Of a stretch of 64,000 nt of DNA, positions 26,376 through 35,237 are shown piece after piece; within the stretch, counting starts at the first letter, position 1, and every line of letters starts with the position of its first letter. Source of the DNA: Modestobacter caceresii (lineage in GTDB: Bacteria > Actinomycetota > Actinomycetes > Mycobacteriales > Geodermatophilaceae); assembly GCF_000761485.1 (NCBI RefSeq), contig NZ_JPMX01000007.1:1-64000 (forward strand), written 5' to 3'. The notes below the pieces were generated by a model, which was not told where the DNA came from, ran no database searches, and saw only the letters and a list, made by a program, of their open reading frames with translations. Both the position numbers and the translations under genes were made by a program.

Positions 26376-27044
26376 TCACCCGCCCGTGGCCGGTCCGTCG
26401 GGCAGCAGTGCGGCCAGTCGGCGCACCGCCCGGTGCTGCAGCGCCTTCACCGCGCCGTCCTTGCGGCCCATGGCCGTGGCCGTCTCCGCCACCGACAGCC
26501 CCTGGAAGAAGCGCAGCACCACGCACTGCCGCTGGTCGGCGGACAGCAGCCGGACGCCGGCCAGCAGGTCCACGTTCGCCAACCGCTGCAGCACGGCGTC
26601 CTCGGGGCCGTCGGTCGCCCGGTCCGCGTCCCGCATGTCGGCGGTGAGGACCTCCAGGCGGTGGCGGCCGCTCTTCACGTGGTCCAGTACGATGTTGCGG
26701 GCGATGCTGATCAGCCAGGCTCCGACGTCCCGCCCCTGGAACGTGAGGGAGTCGATCCGGCGCAGGGCGCGCGCGAACGTCTCGCTGGTGAGGTCCTCCG
26801 CCGTGGCCTGGTCGGCGACCCGGCGGGACAGGTAACGGTGGACGACGTCGGCGTACCGGTCGTAGAGCTCCCCGAACCCGTCCGCGTCACCGGCCTGCGC
26901 CCGGCCCACGAGCGCCCAGACCTCGGCCTCGGCCGGGGTCGGGTCGCCGCCCCGGCGCGGCCGGGGGACGACCTGCGATGGCGTCGGGGACGCGACGGTC
27001 GGCGAGGTGACGGCCGGGGACGCGATGGATGGGAGGCGGGTCAT
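26376..27044 (-). CDS. ECF-type RNA polymerase sigma factor (BldN-like)
   Basis: 222 residues. Region 2 runs from ELYDRYADVVHRYLSRRV through AEDLTSETFARALRR to WLISIARNIVLDH (about 65-135), and region 4 from LSADQRQCVVLRFFQGLSV to KDGAVKALQHRAVRRL (about 165-215). A Ser/Pro/Thr-rich N-terminal extension of about 50 residues precedes region 2. The setting near rex-hem and a HAD phosphatase resembles the Streptomyces bldN region. No anti-sigma gene of the RsbN type is adjacent. ATG 27044 is 12 bases after GGAGG; a GTG at 27068 is also in frame. Confidence 0.88.
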   Translation of the reverse strand: MTRLPSIASPAVTSPTVASPTPSQVVPRPRRGGDPTPAEAEVWALVGRAQAGDADGFGELYDRYADVVHRYLSRRVADQATAEDLTSETFARALRRIDSLTFQGRDVGAWLISIARNIVLDHVKSGRHRLEVLTADMRDADRATDGPEDAVLQRLANVDLLAGVRLLSADQRQCVVLRFFQGLSVAETATAMGRKDGAVKALQHRAVRRLAALLPDGPATGG

Positions 27045-27199
27045 GCCGCTGTCGGACCTCCTCACATCCCTGCCGAGCCGAGCTGCTCGGGCGCCACGCA
27101 GCCACGGACGGTGCGGTCCGCCGCCCATGGTGACAACATCGTGCCGCTGCGTCCACGTCCCCGCCGTCCGAGACGGCTGCTGCCCTGCGGAGGTCCGTC

Positions 27200-28882
27200 G
27201 TGCCGGTCGAACGAGAGCCGCACGAGCAGGACGGACGCGAGCAGGACGGTCTCGTGCAGGACGGCGGGGTGCGCTCCTTCTCCGCACTCGTCCGCCGTGC
27301 GGCCGCGGGCCACGGCGACGCGCCGGCGCTGGTCCACGGCGAACGCCGGCTGACCTGGTCGGAGGTCGATGCACTGACCGACCGGGCGGCCGCCGGGTAC
27401 CTCGAGCGCGGACTGCACACCGGTGACCGGGTGGCGGTGCAGCTGCCCAACGGCGTGGAGTGGGTGGTCGCGGTGATGGGTGCGCTGCGGGCCGGGCTGG
27501 TCGTCGTCCCGGTCAACACCGCCTACACCGACCCGGAGGTCACCCACCTGCTCGCCGACTCAGGTGCCCGGCTGCTCGTGGTGGCGGGGGAGCGGCCCGA
27601 GCTGGTCGGCGTCCCGGTGTGCGTGGGGCCCCCGGCAGCCGACGGCCCGGCGCCGGCCGACCCGGACGACCCCGACGCGCTGGCCCTGCTGGCCTACACC
27701 AGCGGCACCACCGGGCGGCCCCGCGGCGCGATGCTCACCCACGCCGCGCTGCTGGCCAACCAGCAGCAGTGCCTGGCGCTCCAGCCGCCACCGGTGCGCA
27801 CCGGCGACCGGGTGCTGCTGACCCTGCCGCTGTTCCACGTCTACGGCTTCAACAGCGGCTGGGGCCTGGTCGCGGCCACCGGTGCCTGTGCGGTGCTGCT
27901 GGACGAGTTCGACCCAGCGGGGTCCCTGGCGCTGATGGCCGCCGAGGAGGTGTCGGCGGTGCCGGGTGCCCCGCCGATGTACGCCGCCTGGCTGGCGGTG
28001 GCCGACGCGGCGGGCAGTGACGCCGTGCTCCGCCGCGGGTTCGCCGCCGTGCGCACGGCCAGCTGTGGTGCCGCGCCGATGCCCGGTGCGCTCTTCGAGG
28101 CCATGCGCACCCGCGCCGCGGTGACGGTCTGGGAGGGCTACGGGCTGACCGAGGCCGCCCCGGTGCTGGCCAGCACACTGGCGACCGGGCGGGCGAAGCC
28201 GGACTGCATCGGCGGTCCGCTGCCCGGTGTGGAGCTGGTGCTGCGGGACACCGCGGGCGGGCCGACCGCCGGGCCGGACCCGGGCAGCCGGGTGCGGGCC
28301 GACGTCTGGGGCGACCCGTTCGGCGACGAGGACGCCGACGGCGAGACCGGGGAGATCTGCGTGCGCGGCCCCAACCTGTTCCGCGGCTACTGGCCCGACG
28401 GGGCCGACGGCCCGGACGCCGACGGCTGGCTGCTCACCGGCGACATCGCCTACCGCGACGCCCAGGGCGACCTCAAGCTGGTCGACCGGCGCCGGGACCT
28501 GGTGCTGGTCAGCGGCTTCAACGTCTACCCGGGCGAGGTGGAGCGGGTGCTGGCCGAGCACCCCGGGGTGGCCGAGAGCGCGGTGATCGGCGTGCCGGAC
28601 CAGCGCAGCGGCGAGGCGGTGCACGCCGTCGTCGTCCGCACCCCCGGCGCAGAGGTGACGGAAGAGCAGTTGCGCGAGCACGCCGGCCGGTCGCTGGCCC
28701 GGTTCAAGGTCCCGGTGGCCGTCCACTTCGTCCCCGAACTGCCGCACTCCCTGGCCGGCAAGGTCAGCCGGGCCCGGCTCCGCGAGCTCGGGCTGGAGCG
28801 GGCCGCGGCCGCGGCGGACGCCGAGCAGTCGGCCGCGGCGGACGCCGAGCCGTCGGCGGCGGGGGAGGCCACCGATGACTGA
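27200..28882 (+). CDS. AMP-dependent acyl-CoA synthetase (FadD-like)
   Basis: 560 residues, adenylate-forming family; activates a carboxylic acid to an acyl-CoA through an acyl-AMP. Motifs: LAYTSGTTGRPRGAMLTH near 168, YGLTEAAP near 315, GWLLTGDIAYRD near 412, and the C-terminal catalytic lysine in HSLAGKVSRARL near 520. The first 25 residues are a Glu/Asp/Gln-rich leader and the last 25 an Ala/Glu/Asp tail. The substrate is unknown. GTG 27200 follows GGAGG. The next gene starts inside its last codons. Confidence 0.9.
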   Translation: MPVEREPHEQDGREQDGLVQDGGVRSFSALVRRAAAGHGDAPALVHGERRLTWSEVDALTDRAAAGYLERGLHTGDRVAVQLPNGVEWVVAVMGALRAGLVVVPVNTAYTDPEVTHLLADSGARLLVVAGERPELVGVPVCVGPPAADGPAPADPDDPDALALLAYTSGTTGRPRGAMLTHAALLANQQQCLALQPPPVRTGDRVLLTLPLFHVYGFNSGWGLVAATGACAVLLDEFDPAGSLALMAAEEVSAVPGAPPMYAAWLAVADAAGSDAVLRRGFAAVRTASCGAAPMPGALFEAMRTRAAVTVWEGYGLTEAAPVLASTLATGRAKPDCIGGPLPGVELVLRDTAGGPTAGPDPGSRVRADVWGDPFGDEDADGETGEICVRGPNLFRGYWPDGADGPDADGWLLTGDIAYRDAQGDLKLVDRRRDLVLVSGFNVYPGEVERVLAEHPGVAESAVIGVPDQRSGEAVHAVVVRTPGAEVTEEQLREHAGRSLARFKVPVAVHFVPELPHSLAGKVSRARLRELGLERAAAAADAEQSAAADAEPSAAGEATDD

Positions 28883-29135
28883 GCCGGGGCCCCGGCTGGA
28901 GCTGCTGACCCGCGAGGGCTGTCACCTCTGCGTCATCGCCGCCGAGACGCTGACCCGGATCGGCGGGGAGGCAGGGCTCGGCATCTCGCTGGTCGACGTC
29001 GACACCGACCCGGAGCTGCGGATCGAGTACGGCGACCGGGTGCCGGTGGTCCTGCTCGACGGCCGGGAGCACAGCCACTTCACCGTCGACGTCCCGCGGC
29101 TGCGCCGCGACCTGGGCATCCCCGCACCCCACTGA
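28875..29135 (+). CDS. Glutaredoxin-like (DUF836) protein
   Basis: 86 residues, a minimal thioredoxin fold. The redox motif is REGCHLCVIA (C17 and C20), the cis-proline is in DRVPVVLLDG. It corresponds to Rv0508, which precedes hemA in mycobacteria. It overlaps the FadD-like gene by eight bases and lies 260 bp before rex. Its redox partner is unknown; mycothiol is a reasonable guess because the host lacks visible glutathione genes here. Confidence 0.88.
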   Translation: MTEPGPRLELLTREGCHLCVIAAETLTRIGGEAGLGISLVDVDTDPELRIEYGDRVPVVLLDGREHSHFTVDVPRLRRDLGIPAPH

Positions 29136-29257
29136 CCCGCCCCGAGCGGGACGTCGCCCGCGGCCGGTGAGATGCTGGGGCACCCGTCCGGGGGTCCTCG
29201 GGGCGTGGTCCTCGACACAGCGGGCGCCCGCCACCTGCGCGGACGCCCTCGGCGACT

Positions 29258-29275
29258 TTGTTCAGGCGTTCACAA
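29258..29275. promoter_or_regulatory. Rex operator-like site upstream of rex-hemACDB
   Basis: TTGTTCAGGCGTTCACAA has the length and spacing of the Rex operator (TTGTGAA-N4-TTCACAA). The right half is perfect; the left half matches five of seven. It lies 118 bp before the rex start. Rex autoregulating rex-hemA is known in Streptomyces. Confidence 0.75.
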
Positions 29276-29392
29276 GCGGTTACCGTGGCGTTTGCCGGGC
29301 GCCGACGTGCCCGTCTCCCTGACCTGTCTGAGTCCTCCCGATCGTCCCCGGTCCGCCCGGGGAGTGCGTTCGGATCGCTGTGGAGTCTGCCC

Positions 29393-30082
29393 GTGCCCCA
29401 GTCGCGGCCCCGGATCATCCCGGAGGCCACCGTTGCCCGGTTGGCCGTGTACCTGAGGGTGCTGGCCGGCCTCGCCGACGGCGGTCGCAGTCACGTCTCC
29501 TCCGGGGAGCTCGCCTCGGCGGCCGGGGTGAACCCCGCCGGTCTCCGCAAGGACCTGTCCTACCTCGGTCCCTGTGGCGTCCGCGGGGTCGGCTACTCGG
29601 TCTCGGGCCTGCGGGACCGGCTCACCGACGCCCTCGGCGGGGAGCGCTCCCGGCCCTGCGTGCTCATCGGGATCGGCCGGCTGGGGTCGGCACTGGCCGA
29701 CTACGCCGGGTTCGCCAGCCGGGGCTTCGAGTTCGTCGGCCTGCTCGACACCGACCCCGCGACGGTCGGGCACCGGGTCGGCGGCCTCCAGGTCCGCCCG
29801 GTCCAGGAGCTGGAGGCCGTCGTCGCCGAGACCCACGCGACGATCGGCGTCATCACGACACCGGCCGAGGTGGCCCAGTCGGTCTGCGACCGACTGGTCT
29901 CGGTCGGGGTGAGGAGCATCTTGAACTTCGCGCCGGTGGCGTTGACGGTCCCTGCGGGTGTCGACGTCCGCAAGGTCGACCTGTCCGTGGAGCTGCAGGT
30001 GCTGGCCTTCCTGGACCAGCAGCGCGACGGGACGCCGCCGCTGCTGGCCCCGCTGCGGCCCGCCCAGGGGGTCGCCCGATGA
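29393..30082 (+). CDS. rex: Redox-sensing transcriptional repressor Rex
   Basis: 229 residues. An N-terminal winged helix (about 10-80, with HVSSGELASAAGVNPAGLRKDLSYLG) binds DNA; a Rossmann domain with VLIGIGRLGSALADY near 90 senses the NADH/NAD+ ratio, and ILNFAPVALTVP is the usual late motif. High NADH releases Rex from its operator. GTG 29393 is chosen because GGAG lies seven bases upstream and the family starts here (PEATVARLAVYLRVL). It overlaps hemA (ATGA). Candidate sites are seen at 29258 and 54658. Confidence 0.96.
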   Translation: MPQSRPRIIPEATVARLAVYLRVLAGLADGGRSHVSSGELASAAGVNPAGLRKDLSYLGPCGVRGVGYSVSGLRDRLTDALGGERSRPCVLIGIGRLGSALADYAGFASRGFEFVGLLDTDPATVGHRVGGLQVRPVQELEAVVAETHATIGVITTPAEVAQSVCDRLVSVGVRSILNFAPVALTVPAGVDVRKVDLSVELQVLAFLDQQRDGTPPLLAPLRPAQGVAR

Positions 30083-31497
30083 GCCTGCTCGCGGTCGGCA
30101 TCAGCCACCAGACGGCGCCGGTGGCCCTGCTCGAGCAGGTGAGCATGACCGGCGACGACAAGGTCAAGACCCTGCACGAGCTGGTCGAGAGCGACCACGT
30201 CTCCGAGGCCATCGTGCTGGCCACCTGCAACCGGATCGAGGTGTTCGCCGAGGTCGACCGCTTCCACGGCGGGATCACCGACGTCAGCCGGGTGCTCGCG
30301 CGGCACGCCGGCGCGACGGTGGAGGAGCTCTCCCCCTACGTCACCGTCTACTACGAGGACCAGGCGATCGGGCACCTGTGCACGGTCGCCGCGGGCCTGG
30401 ACTCGATGGTCGTCGGTGAGACCCAGGTGCTCGGGCAGCTGCGCGCCGCCTACGCCCTCGCCCAGGAGGAGGGCACGGTCGGGCGCGAGCTGCACCCGAT
30501 CGCCCAGCGGGCGCTGCGCGTGGGCAAGCGCGTGCACGCCGAGACCGGCATCGACCGGGCCGGCGCCTCGCTGGTCTCGGTCGCCCTGGACCGGGTCTCG
30601 GAGACCCTCGGTGAGCTCGCCGACCGCCCGGTGCTGGTGGTCGGTGCCGGGTCGATGGGTGCCCTGGCCGCGACCACCCTGGCCCGGCGGGGCGCGGCGG
30701 TCACCGTCAGCAGCCGGACGCCGGCCAGCGCCGCCCGCCTGGCCGAGTCGATCGGCGGCCGGCAGGCCGACCTCGAGCAGCTGCCCGCCGAGCTCGCCGC
30801 GGCCGACGTCCTGGTCACCTGCACCGGCGCCACCGGCACCGTCATCGGCACCGACCTGGTCGAGGAGGCCCTCCTCGGGCGGGCCGGGCGGCCGCTGGTG
30901 ATCGTCGACCTCGCGCTCCCGCGCGACGTCGACGCCTCGGTCGGCGGCCTGCCCGGCGTGCACGTCGTGGACCTGGCGATGCTGCAGGGGGAGCGCGCCG
31001 CGCACCCCGGCCAGCCGGTGGCCGGCTCCGTCGCCGCCGACGACATCGCCGCCGCGCACGCCCTGGTCGAGCTGGAGACCTCGCTGCTGCGCGCCGAGCG
31101 GCAGGCCGCCGCGGTGGCCCCGACCGTCTCGGCGCTGCGCAGCCAGGCCGCCGAGGTGGTCGACGCCGAGCTGCTCCGGCTGTCCACGCGCCTGCCCGAC
31201 CTGGACGCCAAGGCGCGCAGCGAGATCGCCCGCACCGTCCGCCGGGTGGTCGACAAGCTGCTGCACGAGCCCACCGTCCGCGTGAAGGAGCTGGCAGGTG
31301 CCCCCGGCGGCACCGACTACGCCGACGCGCTGCGTGCGCTGTTCGGGCTGGGGCTGTCCGGTGTCACCGACGGGGAGCGCACCAGCCTCTCCGACGCGGT
31401 CACCGTCGACCCCGAGCTGCCGGCCGGCACCCCGCTGTCGGCGCTGGACCCGCGGATCGACGCCACCCGCGACGGGCGCACCGGGGGTGCCGCGTGA
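30079..31497 (+). CDS. hemA: Glutamyl-tRNA reductase HemA
   Basis: 472 residues; reduces Glu-tRNA to glutamate-1-semialdehyde with NADPH, the committed step of tetrapyrrole synthesis by the C5 route. The nucleophilic cysteine is in [14 protein letters not shown] (C50), [16 protein letters not shown] follows near 112, and the NADPH fold has [19 protein letters not shown] near 190. A C-terminal dimerisation helix region and a short disordered tail complete the usual length. It overlaps both rex and hemC by four bases, so the whole rex-hemACDB set reads as an operon. Confidence 0.97.
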   Translation: MSLLAVGISHQTAPVALLEQVSMTGDDKVKTLHELVESDHVSEAIVLATCNRIEVFAEVDRFHGGITDVSRVLARHAGATVEELSPYVTVYYEDQAIGHLCTVAAGLDSMVVGETQVLGQLRAAYALAQEEGTVGRELHPIAQRALRVGKRVHAETGIDRAGASLVSVALDRVSETLGELADRPVLVVGAGSMGALAATTLARRGAAVTVSSRTPASAARLAESIGGRQADLEQLPAELAAADVLVTCTGATGTVIGTDLVEEALLGRAGRPLVIVDLALPRDVDASVGGLPGVHVVDLAMLQGERAAHPGQPVAGSVAADDIAAAHALVELETSLLRAERQAAAVAPTVSALRSQAAEVVDAELLRLSTRLPDLDAKARSEIARTVRRVVDKLLHEPTVRVKELAGAPGGTDYADALRALFGLGLSGVTDGERTSLSDAVTVDPELPAGTPLSALDPRIDATRDGRTGGAA

Positions 31498-32432
31498 CCG
31501 GCGTGGAGTCGCCGCTGCGGCTGGGCACCCGGGCGAGCCAGCTGGCGCTGACCCAGTCCCAGCACGTCGCCGACGCGCTCACCGCGGCCACCGGCGTGCC
31601 GGTGGAGCTGGTGCACATCAGCACCTACGGCGACCGGTCCACCGAGGCGATCAACCAGCTCGGCGGCACCGGGGTCTTCGTCACCGCCCTGCGCGACGCG
31701 CTGCAGCAGGGCACCGTCGACCTCGCCGTCCACAGCTTCAAGGACCTGCCGACCTCGCCGAGCCCCGGCCTGACCGTGGCCGCCGTCCCGCCGCGGCAGG
31801 ACCCCCGCGACGTGCTCGTCGCCCGCGACGGCCTCAGCCTCGGGGAGCTGCCCGCCGGTTCCCGGATCGGCACCGGTGCCCCCCGCCGGGTGGCCCAGTT
31901 GCGCGCCCTGGGTCTCGGCCTGGAGATCGTGCCGATCCGCGGCAACGTCGACACCCGGATGGGCCGGGTCACCTCCGGCGACCTGGACGCCGTCGTCCTG
32001 GCCCGGGCCGGTCTGGCCCGGCTGGACCGGCTGTCGGCGGTGACCGAGGTGCTCGACCCGATCCAGGTGCTCCCCGCCCCGGCGCAGGGTGCCCTCGCCG
32101 TGGAGTGCCGCGCCGACGACACCCGCGTGCGTGAGCTGCTCGCCGTGCTCGACGACCCCGCGGCCCGGGCCTGCGTGGCAGCCGAGCGTGCGGTGCTCGC
32201 CGCGCTGGAGGCCGGGTGCAGCGCCCCGGTGGCCGCACACGCCGAGCTCGCCGAGGGCGAGGACGGCGCCGCGGAGCTCTACCTGCGCGCGTCGGTCACC
32301 GCCCTCGACGGCAGCGACGGCGTCCGGAGCTCGATCACCGGGCCGGCCGCCGCGGCCGAGTCCCTGGGGCGCGAGCTGGCCGCCGAGCTGCTGGACCGCG
32401 GCGCGGCTGCGCTCATGGCAGCCAGCCGGTGA
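31494..32432 (+). CDS. hemC: Hydroxymethylbilane synthase HemC
   Basis: 312 residues; polymerises four porphobilinogens. The N-terminus [20 protein letters not shown], the phosphate/propionate-binding HSFKDLPT, and the dipyrromethane cofactor cysteine in [15 protein letters not shown] (about 242) are all present. GTG start overlapping hemA stop. An 88-bp gap to hemD holds a C-rich stretch and GGAG only. Confidence 0.97.
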   Translation: MTGVESPLRLGTRASQLALTQSQHVADALTAATGVPVELVHISTYGDRSTEAINQLGGTGVFVTALRDALQQGTVDLAVHSFKDLPTSPSPGLTVAAVPPRQDPRDVLVARDGLSLGELPAGSRIGTGAPRRVAQLRALGLGLEIVPIRGNVDTRMGRVTSGDLDAVVLARAGLARLDRLSAVTEVLDPIQVLPAPAQGALAVECRADDTRVRELLAVLDDPAARACVAAERAVLAALEAGCSAPVAAHAELAEGEDGAAELYLRASVTALDGSDGVRSSITGPAAAAESLGRELAAELLDRGAAALMAASR

Positions 32433-32520
32433 CCGCCCCCCGCGGGGGCCACGCCCCCCGCCCCATCCGTCCCGTACCACCCGCAGCGACCCCCTCCGGG
32501 GGCAGGAACAGGAGCACGCG

Positions 32521-34080
32521 ATGACGCGCTCACGCAAGCAGAACGGCAACGGCAAGGGCACGGTGGTCTTCGTGGGCGCCGGGCCCGGTGACCCGGAGCT
32601 GCTGACCGTCCGGGCCAGCGCCGCGATCGCCGGCGCCGACACGGTGCTGGCCGACCCCGAGGTCTCCGCCGCCGTCCGCGAGGCGCTGCTGGAGGCCCAC
32701 CCGGACCTCGAGCTGACCACGGTCAGCGGCGAGCCGGCCGAGGTGGCCAAGTCCGCGGTGGCCGCGGCCAAGAACGGCAGCGTCGTCGTCCGGCTGATCG
32801 CCGGTGACCCGTTCACCAGCGACGCCGTGGTGAAGGAGGCGCTGGCGGTCACCCGCACCAGCGTCGCGTTCGACGTCGTCCCCGGCGTCGCGATCGGCAC
32901 CGCCGTGCCCGCCTACGCCGGCGTCCCGCTGGGTGCCAGCTCGGTCCAGGCCGACCTGCGCACCTCCGACGCCCCGGTCGACCTGGCGGCGCTCGCCGCC
33001 GCCTCGACCGGCACCGGCAGCCCGCTGGTGCTGCAGGCCGACGCCGACCAGGTGGCCACCGCCGCGGCCGGCCTCCTCGACGGCGGCCTGTCCGGCAACA
33101 CCCCGGTCGTCGTCACCACCCAGGGCACCGGGACGGCGCAGAAGAGCATCGCCGCCAAGCTCACCGCCGTCGCCGAGAAGTCCGCCGGGCTGGACAGCCT
33201 GGCCGGGCCGGTCGTGGTCATCGTCGGTGCCGTGGTCGACAAGCGCGCCAAGCTCTCCTGGTGGGAGAGCCGCCCGCTGTTCGGCTGGCGGGTGCTGGTG
33301 CCGCGCACCAAGGAGCAGGCCGGCGACATGAGCGAGCGGCTGCGCGCCTACGGGGCCGTCCCGGTGGAGGTGCCGACGATCGCCGTCGAGCCGCCCCGCA
33401 GCCCCGCGCAGATGGACCGCGCGGTCAAGGGCCTGGTCACCGGCCGCTACGGCTGGATCGTGTTCACCTCGACCAACGCGGTGCGCGCCGTCCGCGAGAA
33501 ATTCACCGAGCTCGGCCTGGACGCCCGCGCCTTCGCCGGGGTCAAGGTCGCCTGCGTCGGGCAGCAGACCGCCGACGCGGTGCGCGAGTTCGGCATCGTG
33601 CCCGAGCTGGTGCCCAGCGGCGACCAGTCCAGCGAGGGCCTGCTGGCCGACTTCCCGCCGTACGACGACGTCTTCGACCCGATCGACCGGGTGCTGCTGC
33701 CCCGGGCCGACATCGCCACCGAGACCCTCGCGGCCGGGCTCAAGGAGCGCGGCTGGGAGATCGACGACGTCACCGCCTACCGCACCGTGCGGGCGGCGCC
33801 GCCGCCGGCCGCGGTGCGCGAGGCGATCAAGGGCGGCGGCTTCGACGCCGTCTGCTTCACCTCCTCCTCGACCGTGCGCAACCTGGTCGGCATCGCGGGC
33901 AAGCCGCACGCCCGCACCGTCGTCTCGGTGATCGGCCCGGCCACCGCGGCCAGTGCCACCGAGTTCGGCCTGCGGGTGGACGTGCAGCCGGAGACCGCGG
34001 CCGTCGGCCCGCTGGTCGACGCGCTCGCCGAGTTCGCCCAGGCCCGCCGGGCCGAGGCGGAGGCCGGGGAGTCCAAGTGA
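32521..34080 (+). CDS. hemD: Uroporphyrinogen-III methyltransferase/synthase fusion (CobA-HemD)
   Basis: 519 residues. The N-terminal half (about 15-245) has a tetrapyrrole methylase fold (VVFVGAGPGDPELLTVRA, VVRLIAGDPFTSD, AVPAYAGVPLGAS). The C-terminal half (about 258-505) is uroporphyrinogen-III synthase, which closes and inverts ring D (WRVLVPRTKEQAGDMSERL, FTSTNAVRAV, CFTSSSTVRNLVG). In the methylase half the usual GRGGEE after GDPF is replaced by TSDAVVKEA, so methylase activity is uncertain. Start ATG 32521 with GGAG eight bases upstream. It overlaps hemB (GTGA). Confidence 0.93.
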   Translation: MTRSRKQNGNGKGTVVFVGAGPGDPELLTVRASAAIAGADTVLADPEVSAAVREALLEAHPDLELTTVSGEPAEVAKSAVAAAKNGSVVVRLIAGDPFTSDAVVKEALAVTRTSVAFDVVPGVAIGTAVPAYAGVPLGASSVQADLRTSDAPVDLAALAAASTGTGSPLVLQADADQVATAAAGLLDGGLSGNTPVVVTTQGTGTAQKSIAAKLTAVAEKSAGLDSLAGPVVVIVGAVVDKRAKLSWWESRPLFGWRVLVPRTKEQAGDMSERLRAYGAVPVEVPTIAVEPPRSPAQMDRAVKGLVTGRYGWIVFTSTNAVRAVREKFTELGLDARAFAGVKVACVGQQTADAVREFGIVPELVPSGDQSSEGLLADFPPYDDVFDPIDRVLLPRADIATETLAAGLKERGWEIDDVTAYRTVRAAPPPAAVREAIKGGGFDAVCFTSSSTVRNLVGIAGKPHARTVVSVIGPATAASATEFGLRVDVQPETAAVGPLVDALAEFAQARRAEAEAGESK

Positions 34081-35078
34081 CCTCCGGCCAGGGCGGCGCG
34101 AACCCCGGGTTCGCCCGGGGTCGTCGGCTGCGCTCGACCCCGGCCATGCGCCGGTGGACGGCGCAGACCCGGCTGTCCCCGGCCGACCTGGTGCTGCCCG
34201 TCTTCGTCAAGGAGGGCATCGCCGAGCCGGTGCCGATCAGCTCCATGCCCGGCGTCGTCCAGCACACCCCCGAGTCGCTGCGGAAGGCCGCCGCCGAGGC
34301 GGCCGAGGCCGGGATCAGCGGGCTGATGCTGTTCGGCATCCCCGCGGACAAGGACGCCGTCGGCTCGCAGGCCGACGCCGCCGACGGCGTGGTCAACGCG
34401 GCGCTGCAGCAGCTGCGCGCCGACCTCGGCGACGAGCTCGTGCTGATGGCCGACCTGTGCCTGTGCGAGTACACCGACCACGGGCACTGCGGCGTGGTCA
34501 CCCCGGCGGGCGTGGTCGACAACGACCCGACGCTCGACCGGTACGCCGCCGTCGCGATCGCCCAGGCCCAGGCCGGGGCGCACGTGATCGCCCCGAGCGG
34601 GATGATGGACGGCCAGGTCGCGGCGATCCGCGCCGGGCTGGACAGCGCCGCGTACACCGAGACGCCGATCCTGGCCTACGCCGCCAAGTACGCCTCCGGG
34701 TTCTACGGGCCCTTCCGCGAGGCGGCCGAGGGGGCGCCGCAGTTCGGTGACCGCTCGACCTACCAGATGGACCCGCCGAACACCGACGAGGCGCTGCGCG
34801 AGGTGGCGCAGGACCTCGCCGAGGGCGCGGACGCGGTGATGGTCAAGCCGGCCGGGCCCTACCTGGACATCATCGCCCGGGTGGCCGACGCCGTCGACGT
34901 CCCGGTGGCCGCCTACCAGGTCAGCGGCGAGTACGCGATGGTCGAGGCGGCCGCCGCCAACGGCTGGGTCGACCGCGAGCGGGCTGTCCTGGAGACGCTG
35001 ACCTCGATCCGGCGGGCCGGTGCGGGTTCGGTGCTGACCTACTGGGCGGTCGAGGCCGCCCGCTGGCTGCGCTGCTGA
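34077..35078 (+). CDS. hemB: Delta-aminolevulinic acid dehydratase HemB
   Basis: 333 residues; condenses two ALA to porphobilinogen. Active-site lysines lie in AYAAKYASGFYGPFR near 205 and AVMVKPAGPYLD near 258. The metal-binding loop reads LCLCEYTDHGHCG (about 125-137), the cysteine triad of zinc-dependent forms. GTG 34077 overlaps the hemD stop. It ends the rex-hem operon and is followed by a large hairpin repeat. Confidence 0.97.
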   Translation: MTSGQGGANPGFARGRRLRSTPAMRRWTAQTRLSPADLVLPVFVKEGIAEPVPISSMPGVVQHTPESLRKAAAEAAEAGISGLMLFGIPADKDAVGSQADAADGVVNAALQQLRADLGDELVLMADLCLCEYTDHGHCGVVTPAGVVDNDPTLDRYAAVAIAQAQAGAHVIAPSGMMDGQVAAIRAGLDSAAYTETPILAYAAKYASGFYGPFREAAEGAPQFGDRSTYQMDPPNTDEALREVAQDLAEGADAVMVKPAGPYLDIIARVADAVDVPVAAYQVSGEYAMVEAAAANGWVDRERAVLETLTSIRRAGAGSVLTYWAVEAARWLRC

Positions 35079-35080
35079 AG

Positions 35081-35193
35081 GTGGAAGGACCCCGCTGCCC
35101 CCCGGAACTCGCAAGCTCGTACCGGGGCCCTGCAGCGGGGCCGTTGCCCACGCCTCGCGAGCTCGGCGCGGGCCCCTGAAGGGCGGCCGTTCC
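35081..35193. repeat. GC-rich hairpin repeat, copy C, one and a half units
   Basis: Nested stems: outer 35090-35098 with 35132-35140 (9 bp) and inner 35100-35105 with 35122-35127 (6 bp), enclosing CTCGCAAGCTCG. A second shortened unit (CTCGCGAGCTCG, GGGCCCCTGAAGGGCGG) follows to 35193. It lies between hemB and hemL and resembles copies A and B. Termination of the rex-hem transcript is the simplest role. Confidence 0.85.
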
Positions 35194-35237
35194 ATCACCG
35201 GATCCGTGCACACAGACGAACCTGGGAGAGTGGGACC

